Shown piece after piece: positions 1 to 11,015 of a stretch of DNA of 64,000 nucleotides. A model generated the notes under the pieces. It was not told where the DNA came from and did not search any database. It was given only the letters and a program-made list of their open reading frames with translations. The DNA is from Datisca glomerata (taxonomy: Eukaryota > Streptophyta > Magnoliopsida > Cucurbitales > Datiscaceae). Numbering within the stretch: position 1 is the stretch's first letter; every line of letters starts with the position of its first letter. The stretch covers positions 335,667 through 399,666 of the forward strand of contig QANY01000011.1 of the NCBI GenBank assembly GCA_003255025.1, written 5' to 3'. A program made the position numbers and the translations under genes.

Positions 1-39
1 CTAGATGAGTGATGTCTCAAAGATTGGACTCACAACAAT

Positions 40-660
40 TGAGGAAGTTCTTTCAGCAGGTAACGACTTACTACTGGGATGATCCATATCTATTCAAACA
101 ATGTTCATATCAAATATTCAGAAGATGTGTGTCAGAAGAGAAAATGCAGAGTATTGTGCAGTAGTTCCATTCATTACCTTATGAAGGATATTTTAGAGGA
201 TTAAGAACGGCTGTAAAAGTATTACAATCAGGCTATTGATGGCCCTCAATTTTCAAGTATGCTCATTACTTAGTTAAATGTGGTGATAAATTTCAAAGGA
301 TAGAGAACATTTTATAGAAGCAATAAATACCCTTGATCTACATTCTAGAAGTTGGACTATTTGATGTCTAGGGAATAGACTTCATGGGATCCTTCCTGCC
401 CTCCTTTGGTAACTTATACATCGCGGTTGTAGTAGATTATGTATCCTTGTGGATAGAAGCTTCAGCTTTACCAACCAATGATTCTAAGGTAGTAGCCCAA
501 TTCTTACAAAAGAATATTTTCACAAGATTTGGCACACTTAGAGCCCTTATTAGTGATGAAGGTACCCATTCCTGTAACAAACTCTTTGAGGGGATCTAAG
601 CAAAATATGGGGTAAAGCATAAGGTTGCTATATCATATCACCTTCAAACCAATGGACATG
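40..660 (+). pseudogene. Ty3/gypsy (Athila-like) integrase fragment
   Basis: This is a broken piece of a Ty3/gypsy polyprotein covering the integrase zinc-binding region and the first part of the catalytic core. Reading across stops, about 64-160 gives YYWDDPYLF followed by a degraded IIRRCV-like block, and about 225-300 gives a damaged CDKCQR region. The open stretch 384-599 reads GIDFMG, then a VDYVSLWIEA block and a FTRFGT..LISDEGTH block, which hold the first two catalytic aspartates. After the stop at 598, a KYGVKHKVA..YHLQTN segment runs to about 660, where similarity stops. The wording of these blocks is that of plant Athila/Tat integrases. No RT, RNase H or LTR accompanies it here, and the left part may lie outside the window. 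Confidence 0.8.
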
Positions 661-1083
661 ATGAGTTTTGTATTTGTTCATAAACTCACCATGATGGTTT
701 CTAGAATTAGGTGATGTTATATCTTAGCCTATGGCTCACGTGCCATTGTCTAAGTATGCTTATACAAATTTGTGGAGGTTATTTGCTTCTATTCTTTAAC
801 CATGGTTCTTACAATGGCTTATGGAATTCAATCTACAATCGCCATCAACACTAATATCTCTAAGGCATTCCCAATTGGTGGCATGGGCCTTATGATTTCT
901 AAAAAATAAAAGGAAGTGAGACAGTAAGTATGACATTTCTGACTAGTTTGAATATTTATAAGAAATATGACAGTTTCACTCATTAATTAAAAGAAAATCA
1001 TGATTGCATTGTAGCTGCTTATAAAGTCGACCATTTTCTATCCTTACTTGACATTTTACTTTCATGAGAGTCTAGCATGATAT
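661..1083. other. No recognisable gene
   Basis: Between the integrase fragment and the minisatellite I see no conserved protein block in any frame. It may be a diverged continuation of the gypsy element, but nothing in the sequence shows it. Confidence 0.4.
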
Positions 1084-1392
1084 CATGTCTCATGTGTACA
1101 CCATGCTAGGTTAAACTATGTCTCCACCTTGATAGAATGTTCCATGTCTCTGTCATTATAGCATGTCCCATGCCTACACCATGCTAAGTTGTCGCATGTC
1201 CCCTCCATGATAGATTGGTTCATGCATAAGCAATGATAGGGGGCGTCATGTCTCCGCCATGATAGATTGTTCCATATATTTTTGTGATAAAATGTCCCAT
1301 GCCTATGTCATACTAGGATGCGCCATGTCTTCTCCATGATAGACTGTTTCACGCCTCTTCCATGATAGCATGTCCCATTCTTACAATATAAT
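1084..1392 (+). repeat. Degenerate CATGTCYC/CCATGATAG minisatellite
   Basis: A diverged tandem array is built from the words CATGTCYC, CCATGCTAGG and CCATGATAG. A copy of the CATGTCCCATGCCTACACCATG type starts near 1084, 1162, 1290 and 1369. Most spacings are 78-79 bp, and one is longer by about 50 bp. Shorter sub-units of about 26 bp (CATGTCTCC..CCATGATAGA) are visible inside. The copies differ by many substitutions, so the array is old. It lies between two retroelement remnants and could have come from the non-coding part of either. Confidence 0.7.
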
Positions 1393-2660
1393 TGTAGGAT
1401 CGATATGAAAACCAAAGAGGGGTGAATTAGGTGATTGTGTTCAAATTAAAAACTTTTTACACTCAACTGAAAAATGAATGTTCAATAATAAACTTCAAAT
1501 TTCCACGAGTGTAACGCTTAAAAAGATAAATAAATAAATAAGTGATAGATAAATGCGTTATAGTAAAGAATGATTGTGAGAATGTAAATGCGGAAGTGTA
1601 AAGCAAGCAAATAAAATAAATTGTGGAAACTTAAAGTGCTTATGGTTTCCAGCTAAATCTCACAAGACTATGTGTTTAGAGATTAAGTGATAGGTTACAA
1701 TAACTCTCTCAAAAAAGTAGAATCTCCAATCTAAGCTCACAAAAAATTATCTTGCTCACTCAAAAAATTTGCAAAGCTCAAAATATTAAGAGAGAGAGTT
1801 TTAAAAGAATTTTAGGAACAAGTCTCTTGGCTATAAATTTTGTTTGTGAATAGAAATGATGTGTATTTATATATGAGAGGGAGGTTAGGTTTTAGGAGAA
1901 AATTTCCACTTTCAAAATCTAAACACAAGGAAGAACATTCAGTCCTTTTTAAGGAGGAAAAAATCCTTGATCAAAAAGGAAAAGAATATTCCTATCCAAA
2001 ATAACACAATATAGCCAAAACTATTTGGGTAGGCTCCCCCTCGCGTTATCTACTTGAAATTAAAACTTTCTTTGTGATTTGTCATTTTCTCTATCTAATT
2101 TATTTTGTCTATTATGCAAGGGATAATGAAAATTTTGGTGTTAGACTTTTTATAGATGAAGACTTAATTTAAATATAGGTGTCCCAAAATAAATTGAGAT
2201 TAACAACGGCAAATTGGGCTACTAATCAATATTACATGAAAGTAAATTCCTTCATGTACTTCAATCTTCATGCTTTGTGAGCTCCTAATAAAAATAAATA
2301 TTTTCATGATCTTCAATCTACATGTCTTTTAGTCTCTGCATACTTAATTAAATTTATTAGTAACTTCAATATTTTGATATCATCAAAAGCTATCTCATTG
2401 GGATAAAAGGCTAACAATATTTCCTTTTTAATGATGGCAAACGATTGATACATAAAAAATAATTATCAAAAAAATTTAATTTAATCCCCCTAAATATATG
2501 CTTACCCATTAAGATCAAAATATAACTCTTAAGCATATTCTGTTTTCTCCCCCTTTGTAATCATAAAAAAGAATTAACCAATAATAATGAGGTAAGAATA
2601 CTTTTATCTTGGCATGGTAAGTACAAAGATAATTAACTAATTTAAAATGCCCAAGGCAAG
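1393..2660 (-). mobile_element. Probable LTR/3' non-coding part of SIRE-type copia remnant
   Basis: AT-rich sequence without coding potential lies just downstream, in minus-strand sense, of a copia pol remnant. Near 1393-1432 it has the GATCGA..ACC.AAGAGGGGTGAAT word common in LTRs of SIRE/Maximus-type copia elements. Near 2545-2560 it has a CTCCCCCTTTG tract of the sort seen near the LTR of that group. I could not find the matching second LTR or a target-site duplication, so the limits are approximate. Confidence 0.45.
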
Positions 2661-2679
2661 TCTATTTTTACAAAAAAAA

Positions 2680-3660
2680 ATCAAATTTAATGGTTTTGTG
2701 AAAATATCCCCAAGTTGATTTGTAGTGTCCACAAAATTTAGTGAAATATCTCTTTTTCCATGTGAACAGAATGATGTTTAAGATCTATAGGCTTAGTATG
2801 ATAATGAAAAATACGGTTTTATAAATATTAATTATACTAGTATTATCACATCTAATAGAAATGTTTTTAAAAAATCAAACCAAAATCTTTTAGAGTTTGC
2901 TTCATCCATAAAATTTGAGCACAACAACCACCGGCAAAAACATGTTCAGCATCGGCGGTTTATTGTGCAGCTGAATTTTGCATAAATCGACCAACAATAC
3001 CTCGATGTTCTTTATATCGACGTCTTTTCCTTTCTCATCAATGTCTTGCTTTGTTGTGGTACTCATGAGAGTGTTACTAGTCTTTACATTCTCAATCCTA
3101 AACTTCTTGAGTAAATCCTTAGTGTATATTTCTTAGTGTATGAAGATCTCATCCTTCATTTGCTTGATTTGTAGTCCAAGGAAGAAGTTTCATTCTCCCA
3201 TCATGCTTCTTTCAAACTCCTTGCTCATAGGGTTTGCAGAATTCATGTACAAGGATTCGTCAGCAAAATAAAAAAATTATATCATATACATATATTTGGA
3301 CAATTAAGATATCAATGCATTTTGATTTTAGGAAGAAGGTGTTTTCTATTTTGCCCATGTTAAATCCATCATCAACAAGAAATTTACTTGGCCTTTCGTA
3401 CCAAGCTCTAGGAGCTTATTTTAGTCCATAGAGAGCCATTTTAAGGTCATACACGTGATTTAAATATTCAAACTTTGAAAACCAACAGATTGTTCAACCT
3501 TAAATTCCTTCCTAATGTATCGGTTTATAAAGCCACTCTTCACATCCATTTAATAGAAAATAAAAATTTTGAACACATGCAAAGGCTATTAATAACGAGT
3601 CACTCTTATATCCTTATGCCACCTTTATTTTTAGTAACAATACCATTTTCTTGACAAATG
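2680..3660 (-). pseudogene. SIRE-type Ty1/copia reverse transcriptase-RNase H remnant
   Basis: Read on the minus strand through several stops and frameshifts, this is the C-terminal third of a copia pol. From about 3650 downwards it gives an RT block LLAFACVQNFY, then MDVKSGFINRYI (family: MDVK.AFLNG), then MSKEFE.SMMGE.NFFLGLQIKQ and YTKDLLKKF near 3100-3230. The RNase H region gives CCAQILWMKQTLKDFG near 2870-2930. The end reads IDLKHHSVHMEK and NFVDTTNQLGDIFTKP at 2690-2770, the usual terminal motif of copia pol. Gag, protease and integrase are missing. The product is clearly dead. Confidence 0.85.
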
Positions 3661-3699
3661 AGATCTATGAAGGAGGTCTAAAGGACACCCTTGAGGACC

Positions 3700-4870
3700 A
3701 GGATGACCAGGATAAAGAGCACGATGAATTCTTGGTTTAGGAGGCTGCCAGAATATGAAGTGAAAAAATCATCGCTATTAGCACTAAGTACAAGTGTAAA
3801 ACTCTTCCCATGAAGACCTGTAATCGTGTTTAAGAGAAGAGAGAAGAAGATGGTGTTGATAGGGTTATGTCAACGTTAAGCATCATGAAGAAAGCACATC
3901 AAGCCTTTTGGTTAAAACGACTACAATTACCTCAAGAGATGATCTTGTCTCTACTATAGTCCAAGTGGATAAAGGAAATCTCTATTTACCTAGGTAACTC
4001 CCATCAACAACCAATTTCTACTCCAAAATCAAATAACATTTACAATAGCCTTTTAAAGGTTGTGAACAGTATTCCAGGTAAAAAAAGTGCAACTAATTTG
4101 CACTCTACAAAAATAGAAACTGGCAACTCTAATGGTAATCCTCATGGAAGAGACCCAAGCTCAAGTAAGGTTCCAAAAAAAATTCACGTGGGGTGATAAG
4201 TTAAAAGGTCGTAAGCCAAGTAAAATGGTCTTTTCATTTATGGAACACATATACAAGGTAAATTACCCGGGTTGAAATTTTTGAAGATATTGTGGAAAGA
4301 GGTACGCAGGGATGGAAAGCTAGCATTATAGACCATTTTATTGATAGGAGGCCTCCTTTCTCCATGGTTCATCATGTTACACACATGATGTGGGGATTTG
4401 AGGCTTGCAACAGGTTCAGAAAGTGACAAAATTTCTTTAAATTTTCCTCTATGGAAGTGAGACATGTCATTCTAGATCAGGGCCCTTGGGATTTGGTAGG
4501 AAGGCCTATCATGGTTAAGCCATGGCATGAAAATATGTAGCTCACCAAGAAAGTTATGAAGACCATTCCATTCTTGGTCAAATTTTGGGGTGTCGCCTTA
4601 AACTGTGGAATAGAGAGGGCTTGAGTAGAATTTCTAGTACCATAGGTACATCTTTGTTTGTTGATGATATGATAAATAATTGCATCAGGGTGTCCTTTGA
4701 TATGGTGTGTATTGAGGTGGATGTCCAAACTAAAATCATCAAAATAGTGGAGGTTAGGTTGCCAAATAGTAAGGTGATTGATATCAGAGTGGAGTACGAA
4801 GGTCTCCCTAGGGGATTGTCCAAGTGCCAAGTATTTGGGCATGGTTACACTTATTAGAGAATTGAAACAA
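3700..4870 (+). pseudogene. LINE ORF1 (DUF4283/zinc-knuckle) remnant
   Basis: This is a decayed plant L1-type LINE first ORF. The clearest part, about 4480-4857, gives LDQGPWDLVGRPIMVK..W (the end of DUF4283) and then a block beginning KLWNREGLSRISS. That block continues through FVDDMINN..RVSFDMVCIEVDV and ends in CQVFGHG, where the usual CCHC zinc knuckle should be (only the first Cys and the His are kept). Part is open at 4585-4857, but the upstream part needs frame changes. The 3700-4480 section (basic residues and DKLKGRKPSKMVFSF near 4195) is assigned by position and weak similarity to LINE ORF1 N-termini. Confidence 0.7.
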
Positions 4871-5299
4871 AGCCCAAGCTAGACCCCCATTAGACAACTT
4901 GCAAAGCAAGCCCCTAGGCAGTAGTGGGTGCCTATTAAGAAACAGCCTAACATGTAAGTCCAGAAAATGTCCACAGATTTATCCATTGCACAAATTCTAG
5001 CTAAGCAGTTCAATGAAGAAGAAGAGCTCTTCACGCCTGCCAATTGTAATATCCTGGAATGCAATACCTTTTCTCCCCTTATGAATTAGGAAGAATATCA
5101 TAAACCTACTGAGGATAGTGAGGGTTATGGAACTTATCTTGCACCTACAACTTATATGGTCCAACCTAAGACTTGCAATTCGAAGCCCAGTTGTACTCCA
5201 TCCAAACATGCTAAAAAGATGGGCATGAAGGTTATATTCAGAATGTTAACAAATCAGATTGTATGAGGAGCTCTAGGGTCAAATCCACCTCTTTAACCT

Positions 5300-6425
5300 T
5301 CAAATGACTAACGTTGCTCCTTGGAATATCAGGGGGCTCAATTACCTTATGAAACATATTGAGGTACAAAAGTTTTACAATAAATTTAATCTTTGTATGT
5401 GTGCTATTCTTGAAACTAGACTTAAGGAAAGAAAGTTTAGCAGACTGAGTAGAAGTATTTTTGGAAATTGGCCTTGTAAGGCCAATTACCCTCATGCCAA
5501 TAATGGGAGAATCTAGTTAGCATAGAATTCTACTTTTTTATATTACTGTTAACATGTATGATCAAGGTATTTCCTATAAAATAACATGTCTTCTTTTCTA
5601 CTTCATCTGTATATGCATCCAATGATCCAATTACGAAAGTTTCTTTGGAATCACCTAAGTTCTTTCAGTTCCACAGTTCAGTGTCTCACTTAGGTAATCT
5701 TAGGAGTCCTCAACATTGTCAAGCTGAGCAGGTATGGGGTTCTAAGTCTTGGGATAAAGGAATTGCTGGCTTTTCTTCCTATACTGACAATCTTGAAATT
5801 GATGACCATTATTTTTTAGGGGATACAATTTCACTTGGACTAACAACAGAGAAGGACAATGTTAATGAACAAGATTGACACAATCATGGTGAATGAGGCT
5901 TGGATGTAAATGTATCCTAGTTCAAAAGGATATTTTTCTCATCTAGGGATATCATACAACTATTCTACAATGGTGAACTTCAAACTTTCCTGCTTTCAAA
6001 CTCCCATTGCCTTTAAGTACTTTGACTTTTGGACTGAAAGATATGAGTTCCTTACTTGTGCACACAGGCTTGGTCCACTAGTGTCTATGGCTCTCCAATG
6101 TATATATGTTCAAAAATCTTATGTCTACTCAGCATGACCTCAAAACCCTTAATAGAACTTATTGCTCTAATATCTCTACCAGGCTTATGAAGCTAGAATC
6201 AAGCTTGAGCAAGTGCAAATGACCTTTTTTCCAACCCCTTTGGCACTGAGCTGTAGGATAGAAAAGGCTATCTTTTAGGATTTTATCTCCTATGGAGAGG
6301 CTAAGGAGTCTTTAGACAGAACTCTAGAGCTCAATGGATTATTCTTGGGGATGACAATTGATAACTCCAAGAAATTAAAGTTATCTATTGATTTTCAGGC
6401 TTATTTCATTAGGAATTTTAGGGTG
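5300..6425 (+). pseudogene. LINE ORF2 APE endonuclease remnant, RT missing
   Basis: This is the N-terminal endonuclease/exonuclease/phosphatase domain of a plant LINE. The stretch 5304-5516 reads APWNIRGLN at its start (family: SWNIRGLN) and CAILETRLK (family: VETK metal-binding block). Across frameshifts, about 5825-5910 gives FTWTNNREG and KIDTIMVNEAWM, matching the conserved TWTNNQ..KLDR.LVN.W. Then 5910-6060 gives a degraded DH.P and FKYFDFWTERYEFL. The inter-domain linker with LEQVQMTFF and REAKESLDR-like text follows at about 6160-6340. Similarity stops near 6425, before the reverse transcriptase. With ORF1 upstream this is one LINE, truncated at its 3' side. Confidence 0.8.
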
Positions 6426-6529
6426 AAGTTTTAGTTTCTAGTCTTAATTTGTCATTTTCTTGTTTTGTTATGTTTTTCGGGTCTGGTTCCCTTTTTAGAT
6501 TATTTGGTAGTAATTGGGTAGATTGAAGC

Positions 6530-7110
6530 TAGTAGTAACTATACCATACCAAGATTATTCTTTTGCAATTGGAAGTAGTAGGAAGGTCACATCGTATAAG
6601 ATACCTTCGGAGATCCACGAATCATATCAAGGGATCTATTTTTCGTCCTCCAATCTTTATAGTAACTTATATTATTGTTGTGCTTCACTTGCATACGATG
6701 AAAAATATCATTAGATTGTGTGCGATCATCAACTCCATACATATACTTATCCTTTATACACTCACTAACATTAGTCGAAATAGCTTGACGGTGATCACAA
6801 TGTGCAACGAACAAATATGCTCCTTTGCATACATCCTAACACACCAAATTTCACCAACTCTATAACGTAAAGTACGTACTAAATACTTACAACTCTTAAT
6901 GATACACTGAACTACATACCTTTCACAGTTAGACTTGATAGCCATGTGCTTCAAAGCAATCAAGTGCAACACATTTTCAACTCATATTTTGAGTTAAAAA
7001 ATACTTCTCTTGTTTATCAAAGTAGAGAGGTAACTCATATGCATCTACTTTATCCATAAACAAAGGTTCAACAGGATTATCACGCATAATCAGATGCGAT
7101 CAAGACCCTA
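6530..7110 (-). pseudogene. MuDR-type MULE transposase, N-terminal fragment
   Basis: On the minus strand about 6972-6590 gives SNCERYVVQCIIKSCKYLVR, a CVRMYAKEHICSL block and, after a frame change, DHRQAISTNVSECIKD. It ends with NISYYKDWRTKNRSLDMIRGSP. This order is the N-terminal zinc-binding DNA-binding part of plant mudrA transposases (family ending: ISY.KAWRA+..AL..+RGSPE). The catalytic DDE domain should follow to the left of 6587 but is absent. At least two frameshifts separate the blocks. I did not find terminal inverted repeats, so the element limits are unknown. Confidence 0.75.
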
Positions 7111-9039
7111 CCTCTGACGACGATATAATTTCACCCGAACAAAAAAATCACATGTCTTAGGTTTCTAACTATTAAGGGAAAATTTCTCAATTTCTCAGTA
7201 TTTATCAAAGTAAAATAGCACTCAATATCAGAATCTATGTTAATCTCTAAAAAAATTAGAAGATGATCTTCCACATTCAATATTTACTATCAAACACAAA
7301 TTATTAAAATCTATAGACAATGTACGAGATAATAAACTTAGTAAAATATTATGTGATGCATCTTCTTCAACAAGCAACAATGGCATAATCCTATAATCAA
7401 TGTAATTTCTCCTTCATCCCACCTTTCATCATAAAAAAGAACTATATGAATATTCACCATCAGACCTAAAAAAAGATATGACAATAAGGAAGTAAATGAC
7501 CATATATAAAAATAGTATACAATTATATACTTTGTAGTATATACTTATATATACTATATAACAAATCTACAGAAAACAATATAAGCATAACAATAGAAAC
7601 ATAATATCAAAACAATCAGTTCTTAAAAAATATATAGAAATTGAAAAAATACAAAATACAAAATAAAAACAATATGGTCCAACTTAACTAAATAAGATAA
7701 ACAATTGAACAATATAAAACTAAGATTAAATATAGAACATCAAACACTCTGTTTTGGCACAAAAAATAGAGTGCTTACCAAAATTCAGTAAAAAATATAG
7801 CAGAAGAACAAAAAATGTTCTTCCAATAACAATGAAAAAAGAGAAAAGAACCTGAAATTACTCTTCAAACTCAGGTAATGACGTTTCCATATCAAGATTT
7901 GTTGCTGAAAAATTGGATGAATTTTTCTTAAGCTTCATCTTCAAAACAATTAAAAATTCCAGGTTCTCTCTGTCAAGCATCGCACATTGCAGAAAATATA
8001 AAAACTCAATTAATGAAACTCAAAATCTGATTTCAGATTTAACATGCAAACTTAAATTCTTGAAAAATATAATATAACCTGAAATTTTACCGCAACAAAA
8101 AATGTTCAAAGTTTGCTCTTCAAACTCAAGTAATGTTGATTCCAAAATCAATGAAGGACAAGAAAATTACTTGAATCAAACTAATTAAAAACCAGCTTCA
8201 ATGCAAAAGCCATGTTGATACTTTCCTCGATATCAATTTCGCCATGAAGAAACTGATCGAGAATCTTGTTACTCAGTTAATACTGATTCTAAAATTAAAA
8301 ATTAAGTATGAAAAACTAATTGAATTAAGGTGATTAAAAATCAACTCCAATTCCATTAACGTAAGCTTGAAATTTGACAAGAAAGAAATCAAGCTGGAAT
8401 CGATTGTTGCCTTAAAGAGAGAAGCAGAAATAATCGGTACAATTAATGAAAATCTAACTAGAATCTTCTATACTAAAGGTATTATAGTAAAACGACATTA
8501 AGAAGCTAACTAACTCTACATAAACTCGGCTACTTGTGCAAAATGAAAAAAGAAAAATTGGATCTTAAACAAAAGTTATTCAAAAAGTTGCCCAAATCTC
8601 TAATATATTTATACATATTTATACAGATACAATATAGGAAGAACTGTAAAAATGATTAATTTTTCAGCTCAAACTATAAAAATGATCAGTATACTTTTTT
8701 TTGCAATAATAACCGGAGTAAAATCTTTTTTACCAGATTACACATAAACAAATGTAAACAATTTATTTATATGTGATTTTTATAATAAGTATTTACTTCA
8801 GTCATTTTCGAATATTTTTACAAAGAAAACAAAATTCAGATTATTTTTACAATTTGAATTAGAAAGTTCGTTTTTTTTTATCATTTTCCGTACAACATGT
8901 ATATATTTTCCATATCATCACCATGAAGGATATAAAATTCTGTAACCTTGCTATTTCTTCTTTAAAACGACTATGTTTATTACAATCCTAGCTACCACTG
9001 CCACTGGAGGAGCCAGACAATACTTTCAATGGGTCAATA

Positions 9040-9042
<3 letters not shown>
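7111..9042. other. AT-rich intergenic DNA with an internal imperfect duplication
   Basis: No protein-coding signal is seen. A word around CTCTTCAAACTCAGGTAATG at about 7861 recurs in changed form at about 8115, each time followed by a poly-A-rich segment. This suggests an old duplication of about 250 bp. The region may be the non-coding 5' part of the neighbouring minus-strand MULE, but no terminal repeat was identified. Confidence 0.4.

Positions 9043-9076
<34 letters not shown>
9043..9076. repeat. (AT)17 microsatellite
   Basis: A perfect run of AT dinucleotides over 34 bp. Confidence 0.95.
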
Positions 9077-9078
<2 letters not shown>

Positions 9079-10442
9079 TACTCATATGTATTCTATATTA
9101 TTCTCCAGAAGTTAAATATAATATTATTTTATGAAGTGGTCTCTCTCGAGTAGACACAAGCCTTAGTCTTACTTATACCCACCCTTGTAGTGCCACTGCC
9201 ATCGGAAGTCCCTGTGACCCTTTCTCTTGTCTTCTCCCTTTTATCACCTCGCCATTCTCTCCGTTTCTCCCTCCTTTCTCTCTTTTCTTTCTACCTCTCC
9301 ATCAATTGTTTTCTTTTCCTTTTAGTCCCTCTTCTCTTTTCCTTCTCTTTTTATTGTTTTCCTTTCTTTCTCCATCTGATTTTGTGTTTTTGCGGAGTTC
9401 TCCTTTCATTTTGTAAGATTTTGTTTCTATTGATTGTGTGGATTTTGTTCTGCCAGATCTTTGATCATTTTTTATTTTCTCTTCAGATTTGATTTTTTAG
9501 AGATTTTGTCGCATTATTTGTGCACGACACAACCTATCTTCATGTGAATAGATTTTTTCAGTGCTAGTTGACCGAACCAAGTTTCATTGGTAGAGAGGAT
9601 CTTTGGAACGAGCAGCTCGAGTTTTATTTTTATATGTTATTTATGCACATGATTCTCGTAAGTATGTGTATATTGATCTTATCTAATACTTATAATTATT
9701 TATTTATATTTAGATCTTATAACTTTATTAGATCTTGATGTTGTTTGTAATTATATTTTTTTAATAAAATGCTGTCTTTATCTAAAAACATAATTTTATG
9801 GATTCAAATAAATTACATTTTGTTTATATCAAACAAACACTTCAACGAAATTAGTATTTTAACATTTGTTCCTCCAAAATTGAGTGGGACACTCAAGATG
9901 ATGCTAACGGACTTCTGTATTTACAGAAAAATTCAGAGTTTCATGCAGTATGTAAAGTGACTAGTTCTCGATTTTCTCATGGGTTGTTTTCTCTTTCATT
10001 AAAAAAAAAGGTGAAAGTGGCTCAGTTGATAAAGAAAATTTTATGTTTTCAAGAACAGTACCAATGAGTTCGATATACAAATATTTTTAAGTCACTAATA
10101 TTACTTCAGAGTTGATCTAACTACGTAATTATAATGTCATATTATAATATTGTAGGTATGGAGAAAGAAAACAAGGCATCTTAGAGTTGGCTTGACATAG
10201 GAATTAATGAGAAATTGATAAAAAAAAATAAGTAATTTATCAAAATAATAAGGCATGCCCACTTTCTTTTGCGTTTTTTTTGTTCAATCCCATTTCATTC
10301 AATTTTTTATTTTTACAAAATTACAAATTCGACAGACAGAATAATATGACTCACAAAATTTGGTTATGGAGGTGACATTAATCTCAATTCACTTTCTTAA
10401 TTTAAACTCAATTCATATTTTGATTATTTGGATATCACGTAT
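9077..10442. other. No recognisable gene; CT-rich then AT-rich
   Basis: A pyrimidine-rich stretch at about 9190-9480 produces a low-complexity Leu/Phe/Ser open frame on the plus strand. It has no domain or homologue that I recognise. CT-rich 5' leaders are common in plants, so a promoter or 5' UTR is possible, but I see no exon to go with it. The rest is AT-rich with no signal. Confidence 0.4.
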
Positions 10443-10518
10443 ATCTGAACATGAATCCGATTCATCTTACGAGATTTAAAATCTGAACATGAATCCGATT
10501 CATCTTACGAGATTTAAA
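10443..10518 (+). repeat. Perfect 38-bp tandem duplication
   Basis: Two adjacent identical copies, 10443-10480 and 10481-10518, begin ATCTGAACATGAATCC. There is no mismatch, so the duplication is recent or conserved by conversion. It lies about 500 bp downstream of the INO gene. Confidence 0.95.
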
Positions 10519-11015
10519 ATTAACGATTAGGTAAATCTCTAGTAATCTTGAATATAAATGATACTAGTAACTTCTAAAAAGTAAACTCAGAGTCTAATCA
10601 ATTCAACTACACCTCAAGATTCTCGTCCATCCTTTTCCTTACACATATAATTTAAAATTCAAAGAGGTTCAAAAGACTCAGAGGATATGAACATAGAAGC
10701 TGATAATGGCAATAAAATTAAGGATATTAGCGGATTGGCGTAACTGAGTAAGGGAACACTTTCTACTCGGAGCTCTAGATTGGAGCCAAGTATCTTATTT
10801 ATTTTCAGTGTGCCATAGAAAACAGAGACTATTATCACTTAATAACTAAAATCAAACACAAGATATCCATCAACACTAATACCATTCATTTACCTTAGGA
10901 ATAAAAATTATCATTCCAAGAACATCTACCGCAGACAACACCTATATGATTTAGAGTGATGACTACTAATTAAAAGAGAAACAGAAAGTTTGAAGCTGCC
11001 GTATATGAGGGAATA

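Noticed and set aside
9190..9492. 100-codon plus-strand frame rich in Leu, Phe and Ser
   Set aside because: It lies in a pyrimidine-rich tract, has no domain, and composition explains its length.
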